Shown in pieces: positions 16,181 to 25,025 of a stretch of 64,000 nucleotides of DNA. Below the pieces are notes generated by a model. That model saw only the letters and a program-made list of their open reading frames with translations. It ran no database searches and was not told the origin of the DNA. The DNA is from Streptomyces sp. NBC_00572 (GTDB taxonomy: Bacteria > Actinomycetota > Actinomycetes > Streptomycetales > Streptomycetaceae): assembly GCF_026341815.1 (NCBI RefSeq), contig NZ_JAPENX010000001.1, positions 4,650,001 through 4,714,000 of the forward strand, read 5' to 3'. The position numbers were made by a program, and so were the translations under genes. Positions within the stretch are counted from its first letter, which is position 1. Each line of letters begins with the position of its first letter.

Positions 16181-17340
16181 TCCGGCAGACCGTACGTCGC
16201 CACCATCACGTTCAGCGCGGTCCGGTTCATGTCCTGGCCCTTCGCGTCGGTGGAGTTGACGCTGTAGACGAGGGTGCGCGCGCCGTCGCGGGTCGAGGCG
16301 ATGGCCGTGTTGTAGCCCCAGCGGCCGCCCGTCTTGCCCCACACCTCGCGCCCGCCGAGCCGCTTCATCGACAGGCCGGCCGCATAGGCGGCCGGGGCGC
16401 CGGTCTTCGCGTCCGGCACCTTCGGCAGGGTGAACATCTCCTCCAGGAGCGGTCCGCGCACCACCCGGCCCGCGAACAGCTCCCGGGTGAACCGTTCCAG
16501 ATCGGCGGTGGTCGAGATGATGTCCCCGGCCGCCCAGCCGTCCGTCGCCCTCCAGACGGAGACGTCGCGCAGCCCCGTCGTCCCGTCGTCGAGCAGCATG
16601 GTCTGGTAGCCGTGGTTGTACGGCCCGGTGATTCCCGCGGCCTTGCCGGGGGAGTAGGTGTCCCGCAGGCCGAGCGGGCGCAGGATCCGCCGCTCCACCT
16701 GGTGCTCGTACGAGTCGCCCGTGACCCGCTCGACGATCAGTCCGGCGACCGTGTACCCGATGTTCAGGTAGTGCTGCCGGGTACCGGGCCGGAACTCCCG
16801 GGGCTTCGCCGTCGCCGAGCGGACCATCCCCTCCGGGGTGTGCACGTCGAAGCGGTGCGCGTACCACTCCTCCACGGTCTCGCCCGGGAAGTCCGGGGCC
16901 GGGATGCCGTGGGTGTGGTTCAGGAGCTGGCGGACGGTCACCGTGGCGTACCGGCCGGGGATCAGCTCCGGCAGGTACGAGCGGGCCGTGCGGTCCAGGT
17001 CGATCCGCCCCTCGGCGGCCAGCTGGAGGACGGTCGCCGCCGTGAACACCTTCGTCACCGAACCCGCCCGGAAGCGGGCGGCCGGGTTCGCCGGGGCGCC
17101 GGACTCCAGGTCGTGGACACCGGAACTGCCCTGCCAGGAGCCCTCGGTGCCGCCGACGCGGACGAGAGCGGCCGTGGCGTCGGCGCGGGGGAGACCCGCG
17201 ATGGCCTTCTCCAGGGCCGAGTCGGCCGCCCGGGTGCTGCTCGACGGGACGGCCGTCGCGAAGGCCGGGGACAGGGCCGGGCCCGCCGCGACGCCCAGGA
17301 CCAGGGCGGCGGCGAGCAGCGCGCGGGTGGACTTCCTCAT
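16177..17340 (-). CDS. Secreted serine hydrolase, beta-lactamase/D-Ala-D-Ala carboxypeptidase fold
   Basis: 387 residues. A signal peptide is seen (MRKSTRALLAAALVLGV ... AFATA). Catalytic motifs of the class C/DD-peptidase family are present: S94-V-T-K97 in FRAGSVTKVFTA, Y-L-N in QHYLNIGYT, and WGKTGGRWGY as the KTG box. It probably trims or binds peptidoglycan stem peptides, or acts as an esterase. The ATG at 17340 was preferred over 17352 because GGAG stands 7-8 bases upstream. It is 96 bases downstream of a two-component system on the same strand, hence a possible target. Confidence 0.87.
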   Translation of the reverse strand: MRKSTRALLAAALVLGVAAGPALSPAFATAVPSSSTRAADSALEKAIAGLPRADATAALVRVGGTEGSWQGSSGVHDLESGAPANPAARFRAGSVTKVFTAATVLQLAAEGRIDLDRTARSYLPELIPGRYATVTVRQLLNHTHGIPAPDFPGETVEEWYAHRFDVHTPEGMVRSATAKPREFRPGTRQHYLNIGYTVAGLIVERVTGDSYEHQVERRILRPLGLRDTYSPGKAAGITGPYNHGYQTMLLDDGTTGLRDVSVWRATDGWAAGDIISTTADLERFTRELFAGRVVRGPLLEEMFTLPKVPDAKTGAPAAYAAGLSMKRLGGREVWGKTGGRWGYNTAIASTRDGARTLVYSVNSTDAKGQDMNRTALNVMVATYGLPD

Positions 17341-17436
17341 GGTCAACTCCATTGGTGTGAGCCGTTGTTCTCGATGGCTCCATCCTGCTGACCTGCGGCG
17401 ATCCGCGGATCGCCCGCACCGGCGGTCTTGCGCCGG

Positions 17437-18156
17437 TCAGTTCCTCGCCGACGCGGGGGAGGAACCCCGTCCCCCGTCTCCCCCGGGCGGGGGAGAGCCC
17501 GCCGCGACCAGCCCCGTCTCGTACGCGCAGATCACCGCCTGGATGCGGTCGCGCAGCCCCAGTTTGGCGAGCACATGGCCCACGTGGGTCTTCACCGTGT
17601 GGTCGCTGACCACCAGCTCCGCCGCGATCTCCGCGTTGGACAGACCGCGGGCGAGCAGGAGGAGCGTCTCCCGCTCCCGGCCCGTCAGCACGTCCAGACG
17701 GGGGTCGGGTCCCTGGGCCGTCCTGCGGGGTCCGCCCGCCGTGTACTGCTCCACGAGACGGCGCGCCACGGACGGCGCGAGGAGCGAGTCGCCCCCCGCC
17801 ACCACCCGTACCGCGTGCACCAGGTCGTCCCGTCGTACGTCCTTGAGGAGGAAACCGCTCGCGCCCGCGTGCAGCGCCTCGTACACGTACGCGTCGGTGT
17901 CGAAGGTCGTCAGGATCACCGTCCGGCAGGCCGACTCCGCGCTGATCGCCCGGCAGGCCTCGATGCCGTCGGTGCGGGGCATCCGGATGTCCAGCAGCGC
18001 CACGTCGGGCGCGTGCCGGCGCACCGCCTCGATCGCCTCCGCGCCGTCCCCGGCCTCCGCCACCACCTCGATGTCCGGCTGCGCGTCCAGGATCATCGCG
18101 AAACCGCTGCGGACCAGTTCCTGGTCGTCCGCGACCACCACCCGGATCGTCGTCAT
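17437..18156 (-). CDS. NarL/LuxR-family response regulator
   Basis: 239 residues: receiver domain with acidic pocket DDQ (10-12), phosphoacceptor D56 in LLDIRMP and K in GFLLKD, then a LuxR HTH with LTGRERETLLLLARGLSNAEIA and VKTHVGHVLAKL. The ATG overlaps the last four bases (ATGA) of the sensor kinase, so both are made together. It ends in a low-complexity Pro/Gly-rich tail. Targets unknown; the adjacent serine hydrolase is a candidate. Confidence 0.92.
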   Translation of the reverse strand: MTTIRVVVADDQELVRSGFAMILDAQPDIEVVAEAGDGAEAIEAVRRHAPDVALLDIRMPRTDGIEACRAISAESACRTVILTTFDTDAYVYEALHAGASGFLLKDVRRDDLVHAVRVVAGGDSLLAPSVARRLVEQYTAGGPRRTAQGPDPRLDVLTGRERETLLLLARGLSNAEIAAELVVSDHTVKTHVGHVLAKLGLRDRIQAVICAYETGLVAAGSPPPGGDGGRGSSPASARN

Positions 18157-19325
18157 GTCCCCACCTTCGTCGTCGCGGGTACGGGGAGCAGGACCCGCAC
18201 CTCGAACCCCCGGCCGCCCGGACCCGGTCCGGTCGTCGCCGTCCCGCCGTGCGCGGCGGCCCGCTCTCGGATGCCGGTCAGCCCGTGGCCGCCGGAGCCG
18301 CGGGCGGCCGCCCCCGGTCCGGGCCCGCGGCCGTCGTCCGTCACCGTGATCCGCAGGACGCCGTCCGCGTGGACGAGCCGGACGTCGGCCGTGCGGGCGT
18401 CCGCGTGCTTGACGACGTTCGTCAGCGCCTCCTGGACGATCCGGTAGACGCCGGCGCCGGTCGCCGCGGGCAGCGCCCGTACCCCGCCCTCCGTCGTGTA
18501 CTCCACCTCCAGGCCGCTGGCCTTCACCCGCTGCACCAGCCCGGGGAGTTCGGCGAGGTCCGGCTGCGGCTCGCGGGGCGCCGCACCCTCGGAACCCTCC
18601 CGCAGCAGCCCCAGCATCTGCCGCAGCTGTGTCATCGCCTCGCGGCCCGTCTCCGAGATCGCCTCGAACGCCGCCTCGGCGCGCTCGGGCGCCGCCCGGA
18701 CCGCCACCGGGCCCGCCTCCGCCTGCACGACCATCAGGCTCACCGCGTGCGACAGGATGTCGTGCATCTCCCGCGCGATCCTGGCCCGTTCACGTGCGGC
18801 GGCCCGCTCGGCCTCGACGAGATGGGCCCGCTGCCGGGCGTCCTGGAGGCGCCCGAAGACATAGGCGGCGCCGAACACGAAGAGGGAGAAGGTCAGTTCG
18901 CGGGCCGACTGGGTGTTGAGCCACACCGAGGCCGGCACCGCGACGACCAGGAGTCCCGCCGTCGCGAGCCGTTTCCACGCCGGCGAGAGCAGCGCGATCG
19001 TGTAGACGACGACGAGCCCGGTGTACGGCAGCGGCTGCCCCGGTCCTTCGAGCGCCAGCTTGTACAGCGCGCTCGTCGCCAGGATCGCCAGGAGCACGGC
19101 GAGGGGCGCGCGCCGCCGCCAGACGAGCGGGAGCACCGTGAGCGTGGTCAGTCCGTACGCGGGCCAGGTCGCCGGTTCGAGCTCCGGCCCGCGCGGCACC
19201 ACGAACGGCATGGTCATCGCCGCCTGGACGAGCAGCGCGATCCCCAGGTCCACCGCCCACGGGTTCGCCGCGCCCCAGGTGCGCGCCCGCTCCCACCGGC
19301 CGCGTACGTCCCCCCGTATGCCCAT
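18153..19325 (-). CDS. HisKA_3-type sensor histidine kinase
   Basis: 390 residues. An N-terminal half with about five to six membrane segments (LGIALLVQAAMTMPF, LAVLLAILATSALYK, LLVVAVPASVWL, FSLFVFGAAYVFG) is followed by the dimerisation/H-box EMHDILSHAVSLMVVQAEAG and an HATPase_c domain (EALTNVVKHADA, DDGRGPG, GHGLTGIRERAAAHGG). Ligand sensing must be in or near the membrane because no large extracellular domain is visible. The ATG at 19325 overlaps the methyltransferase TAA by one base. Confidence 0.9.
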   Translation of the reverse strand: MGIRGDVRGRWERARTWGAANPWAVDLGIALLVQAAMTMPFVVPRGPELEPATWPAYGLTTLTVLPLVWRRRAPLAVLLAILATSALYKLALEGPGQPLPYTGLVVVYTIALLSPAWKRLATAGLLVVAVPASVWLNTQSARELTFSLFVFGAAYVFGRLQDARQRAHLVEAERAAARERARIAREMHDILSHAVSLMVVQAEAGPVAVRAAPERAEAAFEAISETGREAMTQLRQMLGLLREGSEGAAPREPQPDLAELPGLVQRVKASGLEVEYTTEGGVRALPAATGAGVYRIVQEALTNVVKHADARTADVRLVHADGVLRITVTDDGRGPGPGAAARGSGGHGLTGIRERAAAHGGTATTGPGPGGRGFEVRVLLPVPATTKVGT

Positions 19326-20110
19326 TACGGCTTGCGGCCCACCGCGCCGAACTGCGCCACCGTGTACGCCTCTTCGGAGGCGGGGCGCCAGCTCGCGCAG
19401 GAGACGATGCCGGGCTCCAGGAGGTCGAGGCCCTCGAAGAAGGAGGCGAACTCGGCGCGGCTGCGGGCGGTGATCGGCGGGGTGGCGTTCTCGTTCCAGA
19501 AGGCCATCGCGGCCTTGTTGCCCTCGCCGCCGAGCTCCGGCTCCAGAGTGGGGTGGGTGAGGACCAGATAGCTGCCGGAGGGGACGGCGGCCATCAGGGT
19601 GCGGACGATCGACCGCGCCTCGTCGGTGTCCAGGACGAAGTTGAGGATGCCGAGCATCATCACCGCGACCGGCCGCGACAGGTCGAGCGTCGCGCCGGCC
19701 GCCGCCAGGATCTTCTCCGGGTCGTGGGCGTCGGCGTCCACGTACTCGGTGACCCCCTCCGGCGCGCTGGTCAGGAGCGCACGGGCATGGGTGAGGACGA
19801 TCGGGTCGTTGTCGACGTAGACGATCCGGGCGTCGGGCGCGGTCCGCTGGGCGACCTCGTGGGTGTTGTCGGCGGTCGGCAGGCCCGTACCGATGTCGAG
19901 GAACTGGCGGACGCCCGCCTCGGCGGCGAGATGGGTCACGGTGCGGCCGAGGAACGCCCGGTCCGCGCGGGCCACTTCGCCGATGCTCGGGTAGAAGCCG
20001 GTGACCTGGTCGCCGACCGCGCGGTCGACCGGATAGTTGTCCTTGCCGCCCAGCCAGTAGTTCCACACCCGGGCGTTGTGGGCGATGTCGGTCCGGATCC
20101 GGTCGTTCAT
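19325..20110 (-). CDS. SAM-dependent methyltransferase, DUF574 family
   Basis: 261 residues. The family's N-terminal stretch is plain: ARVWNYWLGGKDNYPVDR, then the SAM motif FLDIGTGLPTADNTHEVA and VYVDNDPIVLTHARALL. This actinobacterial family is greatly expanded in Streptomyces and its substrates are mostly unknown; many copies sit beside XRE/DUF397 regulators. Here it is instead locked between a GDPD gene (four-base ATGA overlap upstream) and a histidine kinase (one-base overlap downstream). Confidence 0.88.
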   Translation of the reverse strand: MNDRIRTDIAHNARVWNYWLGGKDNYPVDRAVGDQVTGFYPSIGEVARADRAFLGRTVTHLAAEAGVRQFLDIGTGLPTADNTHEVAQRTAPDARIVYVDNDPIVLTHARALLTSAPEGVTEYVDADAHDPEKILAAAGATLDLSRPVAVMMLGILNFVLDTDEARSIVRTLMAAVPSGSYLVLTHPTLEPELGGEGNKAAMAFWNENATPPITARSRAEFASFFEGLDLLEPGIVSCASWRPASEEAYTVAQFGAVGRKP

Positions 20111-20850
20111 GCCTGGGCCTTTCGCAGGACGGTGGCGAGTGCGTCGACCCGGTTCGTGGTGATCGAGTCGACCCCGTTCTTGATCAGCTTACGCATGGTG
20201 CGCGAGGTGTCCGCGGTCCAGGCCGAGACGAGCAGTCCGTCCTTGTGCACGCGGTCGGTCAGCTCCCGACTCACCAGGCCGAAGCGGTAGTTGAGCCACC
20301 GGGGACGGACCGCTTCGAGCAGCACCGCGCGGGGCGGGGCGAGCGACGTCCAGGTCAGGGCGATCTCGGCGGCCGGGTCGGCGGCCCGCACCTGGAGCAT
20401 GGCGACGCCCCCGGCGCAGTAGTACACCCGCTCCCCGGCGCCGCACTCGCGGACCGTACGGACGATGGTGCGGACCGAGTTCTCGTCGCCGCCGGGCAGG
20501 TCCAGCATCAGCCGCTTCTCGCCGGCGGTGAGCAGCGCCTCGCGCAGCGTCGGGACCCCGCCGTACGTCAGCTCGGTGAGCTGCTCGTACGAGAGCGCGG
20601 AGAGCGGCCGGTCGTGGCCCCACAGGCGCTTCAGGGTGTCGTCGTGGAGGAGGACGGGCACCCCGTCCTTCGTCAGCCGTACGTCGATCTCGACGGCGTC
20701 CGCACCCCGCTCGATCGCCGAGGCGATCGAGCGGAGCGTGTTCTCGCGGACGCGGTACGGGTCGCCGCGATGGGCCACGACGGTGACGGGGCCCCTGGCC
20801 CTCGCGGCTTTCACGACGGCGGTCGGGTCCATGGCGGTGTCGGAGTCCAT
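20107..20850 (-). CDS. Glycerophosphodiester phosphodiesterase (GDPD)
   Basis: 247 residues with the GDPD core: VVAHRGDPYRVRENTLRS with catalytic His and Arg, AVEIDVRLTKDGVPVLLHDD with metal-binding E-x-D and the second His, and the C-terminal VSAWTADTSRTMRKLIKNGVDSITTNR. It hydrolyses glycerophosphodiesters to glycerol-3-phosphate and an alcohol. No signal peptide is visible, so it is likely cytoplasmic. ATG 20850 follows GAGAATGGGG; the ATG at 20832 is an alternative. Confidence 0.88.
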   Translation of the reverse strand: MDSDTAMDPTAVVKAARARGPVTVVAHRGDPYRVRENTLRSIASAIERGADAVEIDVRLTKDGVPVLLHDDTLKRLWGHDRPLSALSYEQLTELTYGGVPTLREALLTAGEKRLMLDLPGGDENSVRTIVRTVRECGAGERVYYCAGGVAMLQVRAADPAAEIALTWTSLAPPRAVLLEAVRPRWLNYRFGLVSRELTDRVHKDGLLVSAWTADTSRTMRKLIKNGVDSITTNRVDALATVLRKAQA

Positions 20851-20869
20851 GGCCCCATTCTCGCCGTCG

Positions 20870-21901
20870 TCAGCGCGCGAGCCAGTTGTCGGTGTACGTG
20901 TCGATCTCGGCGGCGATCCGGGCTTTCCCGGCCGGGTCGAGGAAGGAGGCCTCCACCGCGTTCTTCGCGAGGGAGGCGACACCGCGCTCGTCGAGGCCGA
21001 GGAGCCGGGCGGCGACCGCGTACTCGTTGTTGAGGTCGGTGCCGAACATCGGCGGGTCGTCGCTGTTGATCGTGACGAGGACTCCGGCGTCGACCATCTG
21101 CCGGATCGGGTGCTCGTCCAGGGTGGCGACGGCCCGGGTGGCGATGTTCGAGGTCGGGCAGACCTCCAGGGCGATCCGGTGCTCCGCCAGGTGCGCGAGG
21201 AGCGCCGGGTCCTGGACCGAGCTGGTGCCGTGGCCGATGCGCTCGGCGCCCAGGTCGTTGATCGCGTCCCAGATCGTCTGCGGGCCGGTCGTCTCGCCCG
21301 CGTGCGGGACGGAGCGCAGACCGGCCGCCCGCGCCCGGTCGAAGAACGGCTTGAACTGCGGACGCGGCACACCGATCTCCGGGCCGCCGAGGCCGAAGGA
21401 GACGAGGCCCTCGGGGCGGATCCCGTCGGTGGTGGCGAGGCGCGCGGTCTCCTCGGCGGAGACCAGGCCGGCCTCGCCCGGGATGTCGAAGCACCAGCGC
21501 AGGATCGTGCCGAACTCGGCCTCGGCCGCCTTGCGGGCGTCCTCGATGGCCGCCATGAAGGCGCGCTCCTCGATGCCCCGGCGGGTGGAGGAGTAGGGGG
21601 TGATGGTCAGCTCGGCGTACCGGATGTTCTGCCGGGCCATGTCACGGGCGACCTCGAAGGTCAGCAGCCGGACGTCCTCGGGGGTGCGGACCAGGTCGAC
21701 GACCGACAGATAGACGTCGATGAAGTGCGCGAAGTCGGTGAACGAGAAGTAGTCGGTCAGCGCCTCCGGGTCCGTGGGGACCTTGGAGTCGGGGTGCCGG
21801 GCGGCGAGCTCGGCGACGATCCGGGGCGAGGCGGAGCCCACGTGGTGGACGTGCAGCTCGGCCTTGGGAAGGCCCGCGATGAAGGGATGGAGGTCGGTCA
21901 T
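20870..21901 (-). CDS. Adenosine deaminase family protein
   Basis: 343 residues, matching ADA length. It carries AELHVHHVGSASP in place of the usual H-x-H-L-x-G motif, then SVPHAGE, the C-terminal EVCPTSN and NSDDPPMFGT, which are zinc-site and catalytic segments of ADA. It converts (deoxy)adenosine to (deoxy)inosine in purine salvage. The loop reads HHVGS rather than HLDGS, so a related nucleoside or adenine substrate is possible. ATG 21901 follows GATGACGGG. It is the first gene of the minus-strand run ending in the two-component system, with 19 bases to the GDPD gene. Confidence 0.85.
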   Translation of the reverse strand: MTDLHPFIAGLPKAELHVHHVGSASPRIVAELAARHPDSKVPTDPEALTDYFSFTDFAHFIDVYLSVVDLVRTPEDVRLLTFEVARDMARQNIRYAELTITPYSSTRRGIEERAFMAAIEDARKAAEAEFGTILRWCFDIPGEAGLVSAEETARLATTDGIRPEGLVSFGLGGPEIGVPRPQFKPFFDRARAAGLRSVPHAGETTGPQTIWDAINDLGAERIGHGTSSVQDPALLAHLAEHRIALEVCPTSNIATRAVATLDEHPIRQMVDAGVLVTINSDDPPMFGTDLNNEYAVAARLLGLDERGVASLAKNAVEASFLDPAGKARIAAEIDTYTDNWLAR

Positions 21902-21976
21902 CCCGTCATCGTAGGCCGGACGGTTCCCCCTCAAGGGGGAGGCCGTAGCATGGCGGAACCATGATGGGGGAGGCCC

Positions 21977-22666
21977 ATGTCTGACAACCAAGACCAGTCG
22001 CGGGGCGGATACGACCCGACGGACCCGTGGGCTCCGCCGAACCGTGACGGGGTGGAACTGAGCAAGCCGGCGACTCCGTCGCCCTCGCCGGTGCACGACC
22101 AGCAGACCGTCACGTCCGTTCCGCTCGCGTCGCCCGGCCCCGGCGAGGTACCGCCGCCACCGGTGGCACCCGGCGGCCCGGCGGCCACGCCCGGCGCGTA
22201 CGGCTACCCGGCGGCGAACGCCTCCGGCGGGTACGGCTACCCGACGGCCCCGACCCCGGCGCCGGTCGCCCCGGCACCCTCCGGCTACGGCTACTCCGGA
22301 TACCCGGCGGCCGGCGGCTACGGCGGCCAGCCCGGCTGGCAGCAGTCCCCGTCCAACGGCATGGGCACGGCCGCGATGGTGCTCGGCATCATCTCGGTGG
22401 CGGGCTTCTGCATGTGGGGCGTGGGCACGATCCTGGGCATCCTGGCGCTGATCTTCGGCATCATCGGACTGAAGAAGGCCGGCCGGGGCGAGGCGACCAA
22501 CCGGGGCATGGCGGTCGCGGGTGTCGTGCTCGGCGTGATCGGCCTCCTGATCAGCGCCGTCTTCCTGGGCTTCCTCATCTGGGCGGCCAGTCAGGACTCC
22601 TCCTCCTTCGAGGAGGGTTACAACGACCCGTTCGCGTCGGTCCTGGAGGTCGAGGGCAGCCGCTGA
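21977..22666 (+). CDS. DUF4190-domain membrane protein with Pro/Gly/Tyr-rich N terminus
   Basis: 229 residues. The first about 125 are low complexity, with repeated GYGYP-type units (YGYPAANASGGYGYP, GYGYSGYPA). The C-terminal third has two membrane segments separated by a short charged loop: LGIISVAGFCMWGVGTILGILALIFG, then KKAGRGEATNRG, then VAGVVLGVIGLLISAVFLGFL. This is the DUF4190 arrangement, common in actinobacteria with unknown function. ATG 21977 follows GGGGGAGG. It diverges from the adenosine deaminase gene. Confidence 0.82.
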   Translation: MSDNQDQSRGGYDPTDPWAPPNRDGVELSKPATPSPSPVHDQQTVTSVPLASPGPGEVPPPPVAPGGPAATPGAYGYPAANASGGYGYPTAPTPAPVAPAPSGYGYSGYPAAGGYGGQPGWQQSPSNGMGTAAMVLGIISVAGFCMWGVGTILGILALIFGIIGLKKAGRGEATNRGMAVAGVVLGVIGLLISAVFLGFLIWAASQDSSSFEEGYNDPFASVLEVEGSR

Positions 22667-22681
22667 GCGACGCGCACGACA

Positions 22682-22711
22682 GGGCCCCGCACCTCGTGAG
22701 GTGCGGGGCCC
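22682..22711. terminator. Strong bidirectional hairpin terminator
   Basis: GGGCCCCGCACCT at 22682-22694 pairs perfectly with AGGTGCGGGGCCC at 22699-22711 around loop CGTG. It lies between the convergent DUF4190 and NADAR genes and can serve both. Confidence 0.8.
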
Positions 22712-22733
22712 TCGGCGTCCCTCGGGATCCTTC

Positions 22734-23285
22734 TCATGCGCCGGCGAGCAGTCGCTCCCGTGCCTCCATCAGGGCGAAGCCCAGGAGGTTGTCGCCGCGC
22801 CAGCGGGCGGGGTCGTGGGCGCGGGGGTCGTCGGCCGCGAGGCCGATGCCCCAGACGCGGTCCAGCGGGCTGGCCTCCACGAGGACCCGGCCGTGCGTGC
22901 CGAGGAGGTAGGCGCGCAGGGCCTCGTCCGAGGAGAACTTGTGGACGCTGCCCTCGACGACGATCCCGAAGCGCTCCCGCGCCCACACCGTGTCGTCGAA
23001 GCCCCGCACCAGGCGGCCCGCCTTCTTGGCCTCCGCCGGGGTACGGGCGGACAGCGCGGCGCGCTCCGCCTCGGCGTCCCCGAAGAGCCGGGCCTTGGCC
23101 GCCATCATCCAGTGCTCGGCCGTCGCGTACGACACGCCGTCGACCACGAAGGGGGCCGGCCACCACTGGCTCAGGCAGCTCGCCGAGAGGCGCCCGTCGG
23201 GGTGCGGACGGTGGCCCCAGAAGTGCAGCCACTTCACTCGGTCACCCCTGCTGACCTGCTGTGTCAGTGCCTCGATCGCGCTCAT
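22734..23285 (-). CDS. NADAR family protein (YbiA-like)
   Basis: 183 residues with NADAR landmarks: LHFWGHRP, LSQWWPAPFVVDGVSYATAEHWMM, KKAGRLVRGFDDTVWARERF, and the C-terminal WGIGLAADDPRAHDP ... WRGDNLLGFALMEAR. In E. coli YbiA-type enzymes hydrolyse reactive riboflavin-pathway intermediates, and other NADAR proteins act on ADP-ribose conjugates; which applies here is unknown. ATG 23285 has no clear RBS. It lies alone between a terminator and the divergent polyamine operon. Confidence 0.85.
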   Translation of the reverse strand: MSAIEALTQQVSRGDRVKWLHFWGHRPHPDGRLSASCLSQWWPAPFVVDGVSYATAEHWMMAAKARLFGDAEAERAALSARTPAEAKKAGRLVRGFDDTVWARERFGIVVEGSVHKFSSDEALRAYLLGTHGRVLVEASPLDRVWGIGLAADDPRAHDPARWRGDNLLGFALMEARERLLAGA

Positions 23286-23460
23286 GCATGCGAGTGTGGC
23301 ATTCGCCACGGACACTCCGTACGGAGATTTTCCGGCCACCTCGACACATGGTCGACCGATTCCGTCGCGTAACCAAAAGGCAACAACGGAATCACTTGTT
23401 GGGCCATCATCACTCTGTCAGGATCGGCACTCAAATCGAGCTGGGACAACGGAGAGCGTC

Positions 23461-24975
23461 ATGGGCAACCGCTTCCAGGTGACGGACCGCTTCGCGGACG
23501 GCGCACAGTACATCGGCGGGCGGCTCCGGGCCGGAACCTCCGGTCAGGAACACAGCGTGATCGATCCGGCGACCGGGGAGAGCGTGTACACCTACACCCT
23601 CGCCTCCACCGCCGACGTGGACGAGGCCGTCGCCGCCGCCAAGGCCGCGTTCCCCGGCTGGGCGGGCGCGACCCCCGGTGAGCGCTCCGACGCCCTGCAC
23701 CGCTTCGCGGGCGTCCTCGCCGAGTGGGCGGACGACTTCGCCCGGGTCGAGTCGCTCCAGTGCGGCAAGCCCCTCAAGCTCACCACCGAGTTCGACGTAC
23801 CCGGCACGGTCGACAACACCGCCTTCTTCGCGGGGGCCGCCCGCCACCTCCAGGGCCAGTCGGCCGCCGAGTACAGCGGCGACCACACCTCGTACATCCG
23901 CCGCGAACCCCTCGGTGTCGTCGGCTCCATCGCCCCCTGGAACTACCCGCTCCAGATGGCCGCCTGGAAGATCCTCCCGGCCATCGCCGCCGGCAACACG
24001 ATCGTCCTCAAGCCCGCCGAGCTCACCCCGCTGACCTCCCTGATGTTCGCGCAGGCGGCGAAGGAGGCCGGCATCCCCGACGGTGTCGTCAACATCGTCA
24101 ACGGCGCCGGGCGGACCGTCGGCGAACACCTCGTCGGCCACCCCGACGTCGTCATGACCTCCTTCACCGGCTCCACCCCCGTCGGCAAGCGGGTCGCCGA
24201 GATCGCCACCGCCACCGTCAAGCGCCTCCACCTCGAACTCGGCGGCAAGGCACCCTTCGTGGTCTTCGACGACGCCGACCTGGAGGCCGCCGCCCACGGC
24301 GCCGTCGCCGCCTCCCTCATCAACAGCGGCCAGGACTGCACCGCCGCCACGCGCGCGTACGTCCAGCGCCCGCTCTTCGACGCCTTCGTCGCGCGCGTTG
24401 CGGAACTGATGGAGACCGTACGGCTCGGCGACCCCTTCGACCCGGCGACCGACCTCGGCCCGCTCGTCAGCCACCGCCACCGCGACAGCGTCGCCGCCTT
24501 CGTCGAGCGCGCCCGCGGCTACGCCACCGTCGTCACCGGCGGTGAAGCCCCGGGCGGGGACCTGAAGGACGGTGCGTACTATCGTCCGACCCTGATCACC
24601 GGCGCCGCGCAGGACAGCGAGGTCGTGCAGTCGGAGATCTTCGGCCCGGTCCTGGTGGCCCTGCCCTTCGACAGCGACGACGAGGGCATCCGGCTCGCCA
24701 ACGACACCCCGTACGGCCTGGCCGCCTCGGCCTGGAGCCGGGACGTCTACCGGGCCAACCGCGCCACCCGGGAGATCAAGGCCGGCTGTGTCTGGGTCAA
24801 CGACCACATCCCGATCATCAGCGAGATGCCCCACGGCGGCACCAAGGCATCGGGCTACGGGAAGGACATGTCGGCGTACTCCTTCGAGGAGTACACGCAG
24901 GTCAAGCACGTGATGTTCGACAACACCGCGGTCGCCGCGAAGGACTGGCACCGCACGATCTTCGGGGACCGATAG
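23461..24975 (+). CDS. Aldehyde dehydrogenase, probably gamma-aminobutyraldehyde dehydrogenase (first gene of pot operon)
   Basis: 504 residues with complete ALDH motifs: APWNYPLQ, KPAELTPLTS, general base E259 in LELGGKAPF, nucleophile C293 in GQDCTAATR and HGGTKASGYGKDMS. It is highly similar in layout to the dehydrogenase at 12253, so the two are paralogues. ATG 23461 is preceded by GGAGAG. It is followed at 50-base spacing by potD and then potABC and an FAD oxidoreductase, so its likely substrate is the aminoaldehyde made from imported polyamine. A precise substrate is inferred from context. Confidence 0.9.
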   Translation: MGNRFQVTDRFADGAQYIGGRLRAGTSGQEHSVIDPATGESVYTYTLASTADVDEAVAAAKAAFPGWAGATPGERSDALHRFAGVLAEWADDFARVESLQCGKPLKLTTEFDVPGTVDNTAFFAGAARHLQGQSAAEYSGDHTSYIRREPLGVVGSIAPWNYPLQMAAWKILPAIAAGNTIVLKPAELTPLTSLMFAQAAKEAGIPDGVVNIVNGAGRTVGEHLVGHPDVVMTSFTGSTPVGKRVAEIATATVKRLHLELGGKAPFVVFDDADLEAAAHGAVAASLINSGQDCTAATRAYVQRPLFDAFVARVAELMETVRLGDPFDPATDLGPLVSHRHRDSVAAFVERARGYATVVTGGEAPGGDLKDGAYYRPTLITGAAQDSEVVQSEIFGPVLVALPFDSDDEGIRLANDTPYGLAASAWSRDVYRANRATREIKAGCVWVNDHIPIISEMPHGGTKASGYGKDMSAYSFEEYTQVKHVMFDNTAVAAKDWHRTIFGDR

Positions 24976-25025
24976 CAGCTCGTCCGCCCGACCGGCGGCG
25001 TAACCATCCCGAAAGGGCACAGCGC

